From Isoetes taiwanensis (Eukaryota; Streptophyta; Lycopodiopsida; Isoetales; Isoetaceae), in the NCBI GenBank assembly GCA_021234155.1, contig JAJEKV010000056.1:1903330-1967329 (forward strand): 64,000 nucleotides of DNA. The letters run 5' to 3'. The position numbers and the translations under genes were made by a program. This document shows, piece by piece, positions 21,905-31,668 of the stretch (the first letter of the stretch is position 1; each line of letters opens with the position of its first letter). The notes beneath the pieces are model-generated. The model did not search any database. It saw nothing but the letters and a program-made list of their open reading frames with translations, and was not told where the DNA came from.

Positions 21905-22705
21905 CATCTTATGGAGGTGATTCCGTATGAATTATACGTGAGTGATTCCTTTCTGTAGAATATAGAACCTGGTGATATTCCGTCGGATGGAATTATTCAG
22001 AAGTGATTTCTTCTCGTGGAATACATCCAGAGGGTGATTCCTTCCCCTGGAAGGTTTATCTGGTAATTCCACCTGTAGGAATAGCCGTTTCAACGACTGC
22101 AATTACCTCGTTCAGTGAACGGACAGGATGCAGTTCTCAGGGGCTGTCAGGTGTCAGGATGGTGTCTGGGTTTCCATCTTGTGGGGTGATTTCATTGGAT
22201 GGAATTACAGGGTGATGATTCCTTCTCAAAGAATATTTTAACTAGCGATTCCATCTGGCGGGATATCAAAAAAGTTATACCGTCTGTTGGAATATGCCAC
22301 TGTCATGTATATGATTCCGTCCAACGGGATCAATGAAGAGTAATTCCATCGTGTGGAATATAAGGATGGTGATTCCTTCTGGCAGGATATCAGAAAAGTT
22401 ATGCCGTCTGGTGGAATATGCCATCGAATATTCCACATGACGGGATATTATGTATGTGATTCCGTCCAGTGGGATCAATAAAGAGTAATTCTGTCGTGTG
22501 GAATATAAGGGTGGTGATTCCGTCCGGCGGGATATTGCGGATGTAATTCTATCGGGAGGTATCATTTGGACAGCCAGGATGCGGCATCACGACGGACTGC
22601 TGGGATCACTCAGAAGGTACTTTAGATGGGGCCTCCAGAACGGATCCCAGTCCTGGAGGGTTTGTGATTCCGCGAGAAGGTCACCAAAACTAGGGTAAAG
22701 GTATT
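21905..22705 (-). repeat. Array of palindromic TTCC(N)nGGAA sites, copy 1
   Basis: More than twenty short sites of the type GATTCCGTCCGGCGGGATAT or AATTCCATCGTGTGGAATAT recur, each an imperfect palindrome of TTCC and GGAA arms. From about 22247 they fall into a higher-order unit of roughly 125-145 bp (GATTCCNTCTGGCNGGATATCA, GTTATNCCGTCTGNTGGAATATGCC, GATTCCGTCCANNGGGATCAAT, GAGTAATTCNNTCGTGTGGAATATAAGG), present about twice. The right flank, inverted, matches the left flank of the array at 54940. No convincing gene lies inside. Confidence 0.75.
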
Positions 22706-22979
22706 TTCACCCAATTGGTCTGGACGGGAGAGAAACCTAACGATAGAATCATTATATATGAAAGAAAAGCATATACTATGGGCACAATTTTTTGTCTTAT
22801 TTCTAAGTCATCAAATGTTGGAACTTTTAAATTTGAACTTTAATTATAGACTGGACTAGATCTCTAGAGCTCCATGGCAGCAAAGAATGAGTAAGAATTG
22901 TTCTTTGCGAGGGGAAAGAAGAGAGCATCTAAAAATATAACCTATACAGAATTATAATAGCTATGTGCCTTAAACCCCC

Positions 22980-23085
22980 TTTGGTTTGGGTGCATATTCA
23001 CACGGGTGGTTACTTCGGGCAACGAGAGCTGTCGGATGGGCATATTTGCCCTTTATTCCAAGATCTGGACCGTACATAGCAATCC
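22980..23085. mobile_element. Half copy of the MITE at 20132
   Basis: It begins TTTGGTTTGGGTGCATATTC and continues through the terminal arm and the adjacent interior (GTCGGATGGGCATATTTGCCC, broken by two bases), matching the right half of the 20132-20382 element in inverted orientation. The other end is missing. Confidence 0.7.
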
Positions 23086-23141
23086 TTTCAGCACTTTATT
23101 ATCCCTGACCAATTCGGTTGCTCTTTCGTGCCATCGCCGCC

Positions 23142-23185
23142 ATTTTGAGAGAGAGAGAGATAGCTATCACAATGAGAGAGATAGC
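23142..23185. repeat. GA-rich microsatellite
   Basis: GAGAGAGAGAGAGATAGC, then a near repeat GAGAGAGATAGCCATC. Confidence 0.7.
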
Positions 23186-23456
23186 CATCATACAATACCA
23201 TCGTTATAATCCCAAAGTTAGACTAGCATAGACCAAAAGAATTCCTTTGAAAAGGGACTCAGAATTATCATTAGAACTTTTTCAAATAGCCAGATATGCT
23301 TCATAATTATATCTATGAATTGACAGCATCTTTTAGAAGCAAAAACTGGAATACCAGTTACCATATAGAGACTACATAGTCATAAAAACATAGGTTTTGT
23401 CACAGCTAGAGTTATTTCAACAAAAGAAACATAATCATTGAGCAGAACGAACAAAG
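23186..23456. other. No gene seen
   Basis: AT-rich sequence downstream of the dirigent-like exon on the minus strand; it could be its 3' flank. Confidence 0.3.
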
Positions 23457-23702
23457 TCAGGAGCTGAGATCCTGGTTACAGGAGGCTAGATCAACTGAAG
23501 AAGATAAGGATGGTGGGTGTACAAGAGTAGCATTAACAAACGTGACAGAATCAGACAAATTATATTCAACATGGGTGAGATTGGCCCAACCTTTCACTCC
23601 CCAAAAGTCGCCAGTTCCACCGACAACAGCAAGCTCGGAAAGTCCGCTGGCAATGTCACGACCTCTGAGAGAAAATGTACCATCAGATGGCCATCTCTTC
23701 TC
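23457..23702 (-). pseudogene. Dirigent-like C-terminal exon fragment
   Basis: A frame of about 80 residues without a Met start. It reads DGTFSLRGRD, then LSELAVVGGTGDF, then VKGWANLTH, and ends at TGA 23457-23459. The block ELAVVGGTG.F...G.A is the C-terminal signature of plant dirigent proteins, beta-barrel proteins that steer coupling in lignan biosynthesis. An AG acceptor-like site precedes it (about 23707). The conserved N-terminal half was not found upstream on this strand (to about 24.1 kb), and the tail after GWANLTH diverges from the family. It may be an isolated exon or a pseudogene. Confidence 0.5.
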
Positions 23703-24146
23703 ACATCTAATTTTCTTAAATCTCTTAGTTTTACAGATATTTAGGCATCTTATGCTCCAACGAACCTTTGCTTGGTAACTGGTAAATAAGCAAAAGCTTC
23801 ATATAGCAAAGCAAAGAAGGGTGATATGTATATTATTACGTTGAGAAAGAGAAACAAATGAATATGTTTTGTTTGCATATACTGACCGTATTTACAGCAA
23901 TTCTGCAACTGAGAATTCCCCCTGTTGGTTCCACTGATAAAAATCTAAGCTTCATAAACTCTGCATTCATCTGTGTCTGGATTCATTTTGCAAAATTTGT
24001 CTAAAGGATCACCAGTGCTGACCACAACTCCAGGTCATTTGGTTGCCAGAAGATGAGCAAGATCTACAACCTTTTGACTGAACAGAAAAAAGAATATGCA
24101 CTGCAGTCATGTTCTGACATGGGAGGTCATGTTCTGTTCTGCAGTC

Positions 24147-24245
24147 ATGTTCTGTAACAATATACCACACAACAGGCTTCACACAAGCTCCTATAAAACG
24201 CACCACATTCTGATGCCTCAAAATAGCAAGCATTCTAACCTCTTG
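24147..24245 (-). pseudogene. Raf-like protein kinase fragment (about 30 residues)
   Basis: The minus strand reads [20 protein letters not shown], then [12 protein letters not shown]. This is the end of helix C through beta-strand 5 of plant Raf-like MAPKKKs, where [16 protein letters not shown] is usual. The frame degrades at once into repeats of CAGAACATGAC. No ATP-binding loop, catalytic loop or activation loop is present. Confidence 0.6.
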
Positions 24246-24255
24246 GGTCCCATTC

Positions 24256-24501
24256 TCAGGATTGGAGAGCTCAAATGGACGAAAACCCAGTCTCAGTTAT
24301 GCTACCAAAGGTTTCAGCGAGCATGAAGTATTGGCAAGTGATGGATCTACTGTGGCTGTTAAGGTCATATCACATGCTCACGAAGAAGGCGTTAAACAAT
24401 TTTTAGCAGAGCTTTCTGTGATCAGCCAGAATTTAGTGGGCCTGAGGGGATGGTGCTATGAAGGCCAGAATTTGATTCTAGTATATGATCTTCGAATTTG
24501 A
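24256..24501 (+). pseudogene. Lectin-receptor-kinase-like fragment with internal deletions
   Basis: The plus strand reads [60 protein letters not shown], stop. This is the N-lobe of a plant lectin-type receptor-like kinase. VAVK holds the ATP-binding lysine and AEL the paired glutamate, but the glycine-rich loop between VL and SDGS is deleted and the RHRN segment before LVGLRGW is missing. The C-lobe is absent. It abuts the Raf-like fragment on the other strand. Confidence 0.7.
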
Positions 24502-25770
24502 GCTGATGCATCCCGCAGCCAAGTTCAGAAAGGGGATTTGAAGCTCGTAAACAAACCTAAAAAAAAACCCTAAAAATAATGGGAGGATACACCCACCACA
24601 AAAAAGCCTCCACCACAGGATTTGCCCCTTTCTAAAATCAACGACTAACAAAAGGGTGCACTCTAGAAATACTATTTAGTACACCTGGATGAATACGGCC
24701 ACCAAATCATATGAAAACCTTAGAGAAAACAATACAAAAACAGAAAAAAAAACCCTCTGTTATAATGCTAGATATAGTTACTAAGCATTAGATCATAATT
24801 CAATGTGACACGAAATCTTGTTGTTCATCAAGACAAAAAATCTTGTTTTTCATCAAAATCCCATCAAGATGGCTTCTAACTGGAATGAAACTGGAATGAA
24901 AACCAAAGCTGGATAGATAAAATCATATCAATTTATTTCTACTAAAGAAATTTTCTTTACATTATAATAGTATTGGCAAATGTTGGCATTGCAGTCCATG
25001 CAAAACCATGCAAAAAATTATCTGCTTACTATTTCTTAGTAGCATTGCTCAAGACCTTGCCAATCCAAACTGCTTAGAGCATTATATATATGATGATTAT
25101 GTAACAAATGCAAACCGCTTAGAGCATTACGTATATGATGATTATGTAACAAATCTAAGTGGTCTGAATTCAAGTTGCATGGACAAAATCTTTTGATTGA
25201 CCAATGGTACACACATTAAGTCCTGATTGGATGGATATAATATGTTTGCTTCTAGACCTTCTGCTTCTAAATTTCTACTTCACTTTCCTCTCCAGCAACC
25301 ACTCTCCATGATCGCAGCAACCACCCTCAATGATGGATCAAGTGTGCACCATAAAATATGAAGAAAAATTGAATAAGATGCTTTTCGACCACAATAATTA
25401 ACACTTTTCAATAATATTTGAAATTTTCAAGTTGATCAAACCAGTTCATGCAAATATTAAAATATAACACAAACATTTACATTTTAAATCAGAAGCAGCC
25501 TCATAATGTCAACAATGAACATCAGAATTTAAGATGAAACGTTATAAGAATTGTTTGTACGTGTGCTATTGAATTTAGTCATTTGGGAACCTAAACACAC
25601 TTAAACCATATTGCCTTATTTATGAAGTTGCAAAAGAGTTAAGCAAATGGATCATAAGCAGCCTTTGTCAACAATGAGAATCAGAACCTTTAGAAGAAAT
25701 CATCGTATCCATTTGCTCACGCTGATTGGAATTGCGATTGTCATGCATCCATAGTCTCATGTTGATAGCA
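24502..25770. other. No gene seen; one 45-bp tandem duplication
   Basis: AT-rich. The only structure is a duplicated block (25072-25116 and 25117-25160) beginning GCTTAGAGCATTA and containing TATGATGATTATGTAACAAAT. Confidence 0.5.
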
Positions 25771-26000
25771 CTTTTTTTTTTGAAGGACGAAAGCCAAAAA
25801 GTTTATTAATCAGATAAAAAGTACAAAATTTACATGTCTCATCTAACTGTGTAAGCACAAAAAGATGCCACAGGAGCACGAGCCTGGAGCACAATGTACT
25901 TACTCCAGAATAGGAGACTAACAATAAGAATCAATTCGAAGATATTGTTTCCAGATGCGTTCCATCATTTCTGATTCAAGGGAGCAACACTCGTAGGCTG

Positions 26001-27103
26001 TCAATATCTTTTTTTGAGCCACCATAATAACACCGCATGCAGATGAATTAATCCCTGAAAGATGTGGTGTCTGCGGCGCTCCCATATCGACCATAGGAGC
26101 CAACCGGAACCAAGATGGAATGCCCTTTGTTTAGCTGGCGGCAATGCGTTGGGATAGGATGCCAAGTGGATGCATCGACAGTCCAATGTACTGTTAAACA
26201 AACCTTGTAGCCAGGACCACGCTGGTTGAACCTCAGGACAATAAAAAAGACAATGCTCAAGAGTCTCAACGTTCGAAAGATAGAACGGGCATACTGCAGA
26301 TATGCGAGGATCATAGCAATGTCGGAAGGCATTAACCCGCATGCACCTGTGGATAACCTGCCACCACAGTGCAGAGACTTTAGAGCAACCTATCCCAAAG
26401 CCATCGCCATGTACGACACAAAGTGGGCTGTGGAACCTGTAGGTGTTACCCATCTGGGAACTGGAGGGGCTATGGTGCTAAATGAAGGCGATATACTGAT
26501 CTGACAAAGTGCTTGCCTTTGTGAATATTTTCATGACAGTCCCATGGCACCCTTTCAGCAACACCAACTTGCACTATAAGAGGCAAATTTTCTGCGACCT
26601 TCTCCCATAGAGATACATCCGAGAGAGCAGGAACTTTACCTGAAATTTAGGCCAAGACAGTAGGCGACCTGCCTCATACCATGCTTGAATAGAGACAACA
26701 CCTGCAAGAACCCATCGTCTCTGTATAAGGGGATGAACTGATGCTGCCAATGGAGGTGCTGAGGGGTCTGGTGGCAGTGGTTCCCACCACCATGGAGTCT
26801 CCAATAGGGTGTGGATAAAGGGGCATAGCCAAAAAAGATGTCTGGCCGCCTCCTATGCTGTCAACAAGCCACACAATAATGGAGAAGCACTTGAAAGGCT
26901 GCAGAGTCTGAAATAAAGCCCAAGATAGGACTGGTTTGACAGCATTCTTGCCTAGAGGGATACGTGACCAAGAGCTTGTCTAAAAAGGCGTGAACCAGGA
27001 GAGTCATCCTCACCATTCAGGAGTCTCCAAATGAACTTTGAAATGAGCACTTTCCTCTGCAGTAAGAAGTCCATCATACCCAGACCACCTCCCCATTTTA
27101 GAA
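26001..27103 (-). pseudogene. LINE post-RT and zinc-binding region
   Basis: After the insertion the LINE resumes with WGGGLGMMDFLLQRKV (about 27090) and decays through several frames. The last open piece, 26453-26001, reads SALWWQVIHRCMRVN, then a C...H..C pattern in VETLEHCLFYCPEVQ, then LLWSIWERRRHHIF. This is the zinc-binding region that usually follows plant LINE RTs. Confidence 0.75.
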
Positions 27104-28004
27104 GGATGCAAGTTGTATTTAATTAAAGTGGGACTCATTCCATTCCCACTTTTTTTCGGAACCCTGTTAATTTACACGAAAAGGAGCACCCCGACCCGAA
27201 AACTATCCTTAATTCGAATTTTTGTCTGTTATTGTACATCCAAGCTTTCTTCCAGTTTTCCCTGGATAGCGAGTCGAGAACAAGAACAATGCAACTAAAA
27301 CAAAGGAAATTCATTAAAGATTGAAACCAAAGCTCTAGTTGAAAAAGAATTTTTATTAATAAATTGAATAGGTACAATGTATTTTACATCGGACGCAGAG
27401 ACCATGGCGGTCTTGCTGTCACTACAGTTACATCATCGTGGTAGGTGGTCCACCTTAGGGGATTAACTTGCGGCGCTTCTTCACGCCGACTGTAAGCCTT
27501 AGGGGCAACCTGAAGAGTGTGGAATGCCTCACGTGGAGGTGACTCTGGAGCCACCGGCTGACCTGTCCACTCGACTTCTTTACTCTCCTCCCGCAGCTTT
27601 TCATCGAATATGCTCCATCCCCAACCCCCGTGGATGTTATGCAATGCTTGCAAGATGCTTTGAGCTTCTTGGACTTCATGAAATTTCTTCGCGTCTTCTT
27701 TATCCTGAGGGTGTGCATGGCGTCTGCATTCACGAGTAACCTTATCCCAAAGGCCGGACAAGAGTGTAGCATGAGCGGGATCTGTGCCAGAACGGTATCT
27801 CTTCCGCCTTGAGCGGGATCTGTGCCGCCTGGATCGGTCTCTGAGATGCCTGAACGGGATCTGTGATGGTGTCGGATCTGTGCCTGAACCACCTGGAGCA
27901 AGGAGAGTCTATGATTAACAATTACGGTGCCATTAGTCAAAACGAAGAAAAGAATGGTGAAATCAAATTACAATAGAGAACATTCATTCCATATAACTGC
28001 ATCC
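27104..28004 (-). mobile_element. 901-bp insertion within the LINE, with short inverted ends
   Basis: It splits the LINE coding trace. Left end GGATGCAAGTTGTAT; right end, read inward, GGATGCAGTTATAT, so the ends are inverted copies over about 14 bases with one or two indels. This suggests a DNA transposon. It carries an exon-like ORF (27384-27897). No transposase is present. The 5-9 bp duplication expected at the borders is not clear. Confidence 0.5.
27384..27897 (-). CDS. Exon-like ORF with an RS-rich start, captured in the insertion
   Basis: Open for about 170 codons from a perfect 3' splice-site-like sequence (CTCCTTGCTCCAG, ending at about 27898) to TAG/TGA at 27384. It begins GGSGTDPTPSQIP, then has an Arg/Ser-rich patch (RDRSRRHRSRSRRKRY), then WDKVTRECRRH, HNIHGGWGWSIFDEKL, and near the end TYHDDVTVVTAR. 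There is no Met near the start. The RS patch is of the kind found in splicing factors. The YHDDVTV block recalls the last strand of PP2C phosphatases, but a single short match is not enough to assign it. It may be a host-gene exon carried by the mobile insertion, or part of a gene that uses it. Function unknown. Confidence 0.4.
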
Positions 28005-28200
28005 AATCACTTCGACCAAGCCACCTTAACCACAGCACCTTCCTCAGTACCCGCCCAAATAAAGTTCTGAACTATTGCAATGAGCTCACGCACTTTGATC
28101 TGTGGGGCTAGCAGTAAGGATGCCATATAAACATGGGTACTACTAGGACTGACTTGGCCACTGAAATGCGACTCGCAAGAGACAACTTAGCAGTGGACCA

Positions 28201-29700
28201 CTAGAACAAGTGCCTCTCCAAACCCCTAATGATCTCCTCCCATGTAGCTCCCATAGTAACATGGATGCCAACTGGAATCCCCAATAACTTGATGGCTTGT
28301 CCATGCGCAAGTAATTTCCATGGATAATCGTGAACACATGCCGGAGCTGGATTATCCAATGTCCACAAAGCTGTACACTTCTGCCACCCCACAAGGACAC
28401 CGGAAGCCAGTGGAAAAGTATCTAAAAGCATTTTGGCAACAGCAAGATTCTCAGCATTAGCGACTAGGAAGAGGAATATGTCGTCTGCATATTGATTACA
28501 AACCTCTTGTGTGCCGTCCTCCATTGCAAGACCATGGAGAAGTCCCTCTGTGGTTGCAACGGTGAATAACTGCGACAAAGCCTCTGCAACAATTGTGAAA
28601 AGCAATGGTGCTAAAGGGCATCCCAAACAACAGTCGTCCGAGCAGAGATATGCAGCTTCATAATATCTGATGTGAATTGTTCTCCAAATCCTAGTCTTAG
28701 CATACATCGGCGCATGAATTCCCAGCTGACACCGTCATAAGCCTTTGCAAAATCAAGCTTAAGGTATACAACTGGAAGGTTTTGCTCACGTGCCCAATAA
28801 ATTCCCTCGTAAGCAATAGCAATATTGTTCAAAATGCACCATTTTGGAAGAAAACCTGACTGAGTTCTTGAGATGGACTCTGCCAAAATGTCCTTTACCT
28901 GCTCTGCAAAAGTCTTGGCGAAGATCTTATATACGGATGACAATAAGGTGATGGGCCGCCAGTCTGAAATAGTCTGAGGATCCTTGACCTTGGGGATGAG
29001 TGAGATGGCACCTTTGTTTAGAATTCTATCCAAAGCAGTGGACCTCCGAAAGTCACAGAAAGTATCATACGCATCTGGCTCCAGCCATTCCCAATGCTCC
29101 TGGAAGAACTCAATTGGCAAGCCATCTAAACCTGGGCATTTGCCTCTTTTCAGTTCAAAGACTGCCGAACCTAAATCATCAGCTGTCATAGCCGCCTCTA
29201 TTGACTCGCGCTGCTCACCAGAGATGATGGGGAAAATTCTAGACAAAATAGCATCTCGCATTTCTGATTGAAAGGGAAGATGTTTCTCAGCGAAAAAAGT
29301 CTAGAAGTGGATATGCAGATGTTGCTTGAGTCCAGTTGGCTCTGTTAGCACCAAACCATTCAGCAAAAGCAATGAGGACATGGTTGACGTCATGCGATGC
29401 CTCTTAGCCGCACGGAAAAAGAAGCCCGTACAACGGTCTCCATCACGAAACCACTGCAGACCTGCCTTCGTCTTTGCCTGTTGAATTTGTTCCTCCTCCA
29501 ATGCTTGGACCTGTGCCAAATATCACGATCATGAACGCCTGGAAGACGTCCCTTCGAGAATGGAGCAGGTCCTGATACAAGGTGTCCAATAAAGCACGAC
29601 CTGCTGCTGCAGACTCTCGACCCCACTGTTTGGCAAAACCTTTGACTGCAACAATTGACCAGTCATGCCTCGACGTCGGCTGAAGGCAGTTGTCTAAGTA
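28201..29700 (-). pseudogene. LINE reverse transcriptase, frameshifted
   Basis: From the 5' side: a pre-RT region (KTKAGLQWFRDGDRCTGFFF, about 29470), a gap with frame changes, then RT blocks GKCPGLDGLPIEFF (about 29140), SDWRPITLLSSVYK, RTQSGFLPK, motif A YLKLDFAKAYDGVSWEF (about 28755), a frameshift near 28620-28640, motif B GCPLAPLLFTIVAEAL, motif C with intact YADD (about 28480), and LLGIPVGIH. Beyond 28200 the trace continues as LSLASRISVAKSVLVVPMFIW and IVQNFIWAG. Catalytic residues remain, but frameshifts make it non-functional. Confidence 0.85.
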
Positions 29701-29895
29701 TTCTTGCAACCTTCTTGAAAGTCAGCATCCTTTAAGAACTTCACGTTCAACGGAAAACACATCCATCCAGACCGCGCTGCTGCAGGGGCTTGTCTGAAAT
29801 GAATTGCGGATGGTGGTCTGAAACTGAGTTATCTCTGAGATAGAACCGAAAGAGACCTGGAAGTGCCGCAACTGCATCTGCATTCCAATTGGTCT

Positions 29896-29971
29896 GCCAT
29901 TCCGGCGTGGTCGGTGACCCCCTCTCGGCTAACGCCGGTCACGGGACCCCACCGGTCTACGCCGGAATGGC
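29896..29971. repeat. 76-bp imperfect inverted repeat
   Basis: GCCATTCCGGCGT at 29896-29908 pairs exactly with ACGCCGGAATGGC at 29959-29971. The inner parts (GGTCGGTGACC...GGTCACGGGACC) also pair in part. GC-rich in an AT-rich setting. It sits at the 5' break of the LINE. Confidence 0.75.
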
Positions 29972-30717
29972 ATCCCAAAAAGCTTGAAGCCATACATTTT
30001 TCCACTGGAAAGAGGTAGCTCAACTGTCATAGACAAAAACCCCAACCCCCAAAAATTCATCTTCTTGCAAAAACAAAAGCCATGCGCATGCCTTGGCATG
30101 TATTTGGCCTAGCCCAACAGCGTTTGCGGCCAGCATCTTAGGGCAACTGCTTATATACTATTATATACATGGAATATGCCCAATATCCACATGTAAAAAA
30201 AATGTTAAACAGAAAGGAAAACTAAACTAACGATGGATGTGAATGAACCTAGTACCATTGTCTAACTACATAGTGTATCTATTTCTCTTGAAGCAAGGGG
30301 ATTGAACACTTGAAGCAAGGGGAACACCGTTACCTTAGATGGCTTCTTTCAAGACAAACTTGAGACTACTTTGGTTGAGTATTCTCCCGACCATAAGAGA
30401 ATAATCACCTACAATTTTAAACATGATAGATGGAGTGTAAAAAGCTATGTTTCTCCAAATGATAATGCAACAAAAAAAATTATTCTTTGCGAGGAGAAAC
30501 CGATATTAATACCTTATTTGAGGCCCTCAGTCATACTTTGAAAGGAGCATTCATGCTGCAAAGGCATCATCAAGTGGGATTTAATCACCAAACTTGACAT
30601 CAAGACATTCTTGGCACAGCATAATCTCAATGTTCAATTTGAGGAATCAAAACATTCTAGGACACATTGCATGGGTCATATTATTACATTCATGGTACAG
30701 TTATTTTGTAAAAGGAC
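29972..30717. other. No gene seen
   Basis: AT-rich sequence upstream of the gypsy fragment. A piece reading TTCTTTGCGAGGAGAAA near 30484 also occurs near 22902. No coding match found. Confidence 0.4.
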
Positions 30718-31075
30718 AGCTTTGCTGCTACATTTATGCGGCTAATGAACGATGTCTTCCGTGATTATTTGGATGAGTTTGTCATCATCTTCTTTGATGA
30801 CATACTCATTTATAGTGAGACTTTGGAAGACCATGAACGCCATCTTCGGCTAGATTTACAGAAGTTGCGATGCCATCAACTTTTTGCTAAGTTCTCCAAA
30901 TGCAAGTTTGCGACCACTAAAGTGAAGTACTTATGACACATTGTTTTTGCTGATGGATTTCCACAGATTCAGCTAAGATTGAGGCAGTTAAGGAGTGGCC
31001 CGCTCCTACAAATGTTTCAGAGGTCAGAAGTTTTTTGGGTTTGGCGGGATATTATCGAAAATTTGTTAAAGATGA
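30718..31075 (+). pseudogene. Ty3-gypsy reverse transcriptase fragment
   Basis: The trace reads TAAFMRLMNDVFRDYLDEFV, then IIFFDDILIYS (active-site Asp pair, with FFDD in place of the usual FIDD/YIDD), LEDHERHLR and KCKFATTKVKYL. A stop follows where LGHIV is expected (about 30936). After a frame change it continues as [28 protein letters not shown] (to about 31073). The order matches the RT palm, thumb and connection of plant gypsy pol. Both ends are cut and there are stops, so it is a relic. Confidence 0.85.
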
Positions 31076-31663
31076 TGAGAAATAGAAGCTTGAAGGATCA
31101 ATAAAAGGTTGGTCAAGTGGCTTTGAGGTGAAATTTACTCCTAGCTTGGTTACGATTTGAATGGTTATTAGGATGAAGCTATGTTCGCATTTTGGTTGTG
31201 AAACTAAGTTATTAAATTATTGATCTATCGCTATAGAGAAGCAGCGATGGCAATTTGGTTATGAACACTAGGCATAATTTTCACATCCCGGTATTGATCT
31301 TTGCACGCTCTATGACTTTCAATTTATAGTCCCAATCAAGAATTTGAACTATATAGTCTTGCATGTCTCAACATTCATTTTCTATTCATTTTCTATGATG
31401 TGTATATTTATCAATCTTGATAAGCAGAATAATTATTTTTTTAATCATGTTTGATTCACCTGTAGCAATTGATAAGCATTTTGGGACAAACTCTAGAAAC
31501 CTAACAAGTATATTTCCTATATAATTTAAGCTGGCCGAAAGGGCCTATAGAAATCTAGTTTTCATCTGGAAAAATATAAAGAAACCTACAGATTTTGACT
31601 GGAAAACTTCCGCTGTAAAAAATCTCGATTTCAACAGGTAGGATGCTAGTGTTTCTAGGAATT
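31076..31663. other. No gene seen
   Basis: AT-rich flank between the gypsy relic and the LTR element. Confidence 0.4.
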
Positions 31664-31668
31664 CAGCA
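31664..31668. repeat. Target-site duplication, left copy (CAGCA)
   Basis: Identical to 41767-41771 on the other side of the element. Confidence 0.85.

Larger units (their letters stand above)
25771..29950 (-). mobile_element. LINE, 5' truncated, carrying a later insertion
   Basis: A minus-strand LINE that starts in the end of its endonuclease (SDHHPQ near 29825), runs through RT (29261-28201) and the post-RT region, and ends in a poly(A) tract seen as T10 on the plus strand at 25771-25781, preceded by TTCGTCCTTC. The coding trace is interrupted between 27104 and 28004 by an unrelated segment and resumes in the correct order (GGLGMMDFLLQRKVLISKFIW). Without the insertion the element would be about 3.3 kb. 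Confidence 0.8.

Noticed and set aside
27384-27440. PP2C phosphatase call from YHDDVTV in the captured exon
   Set aside because: One seven-residue match; none of the other PP2C metal-binding motifs are present.
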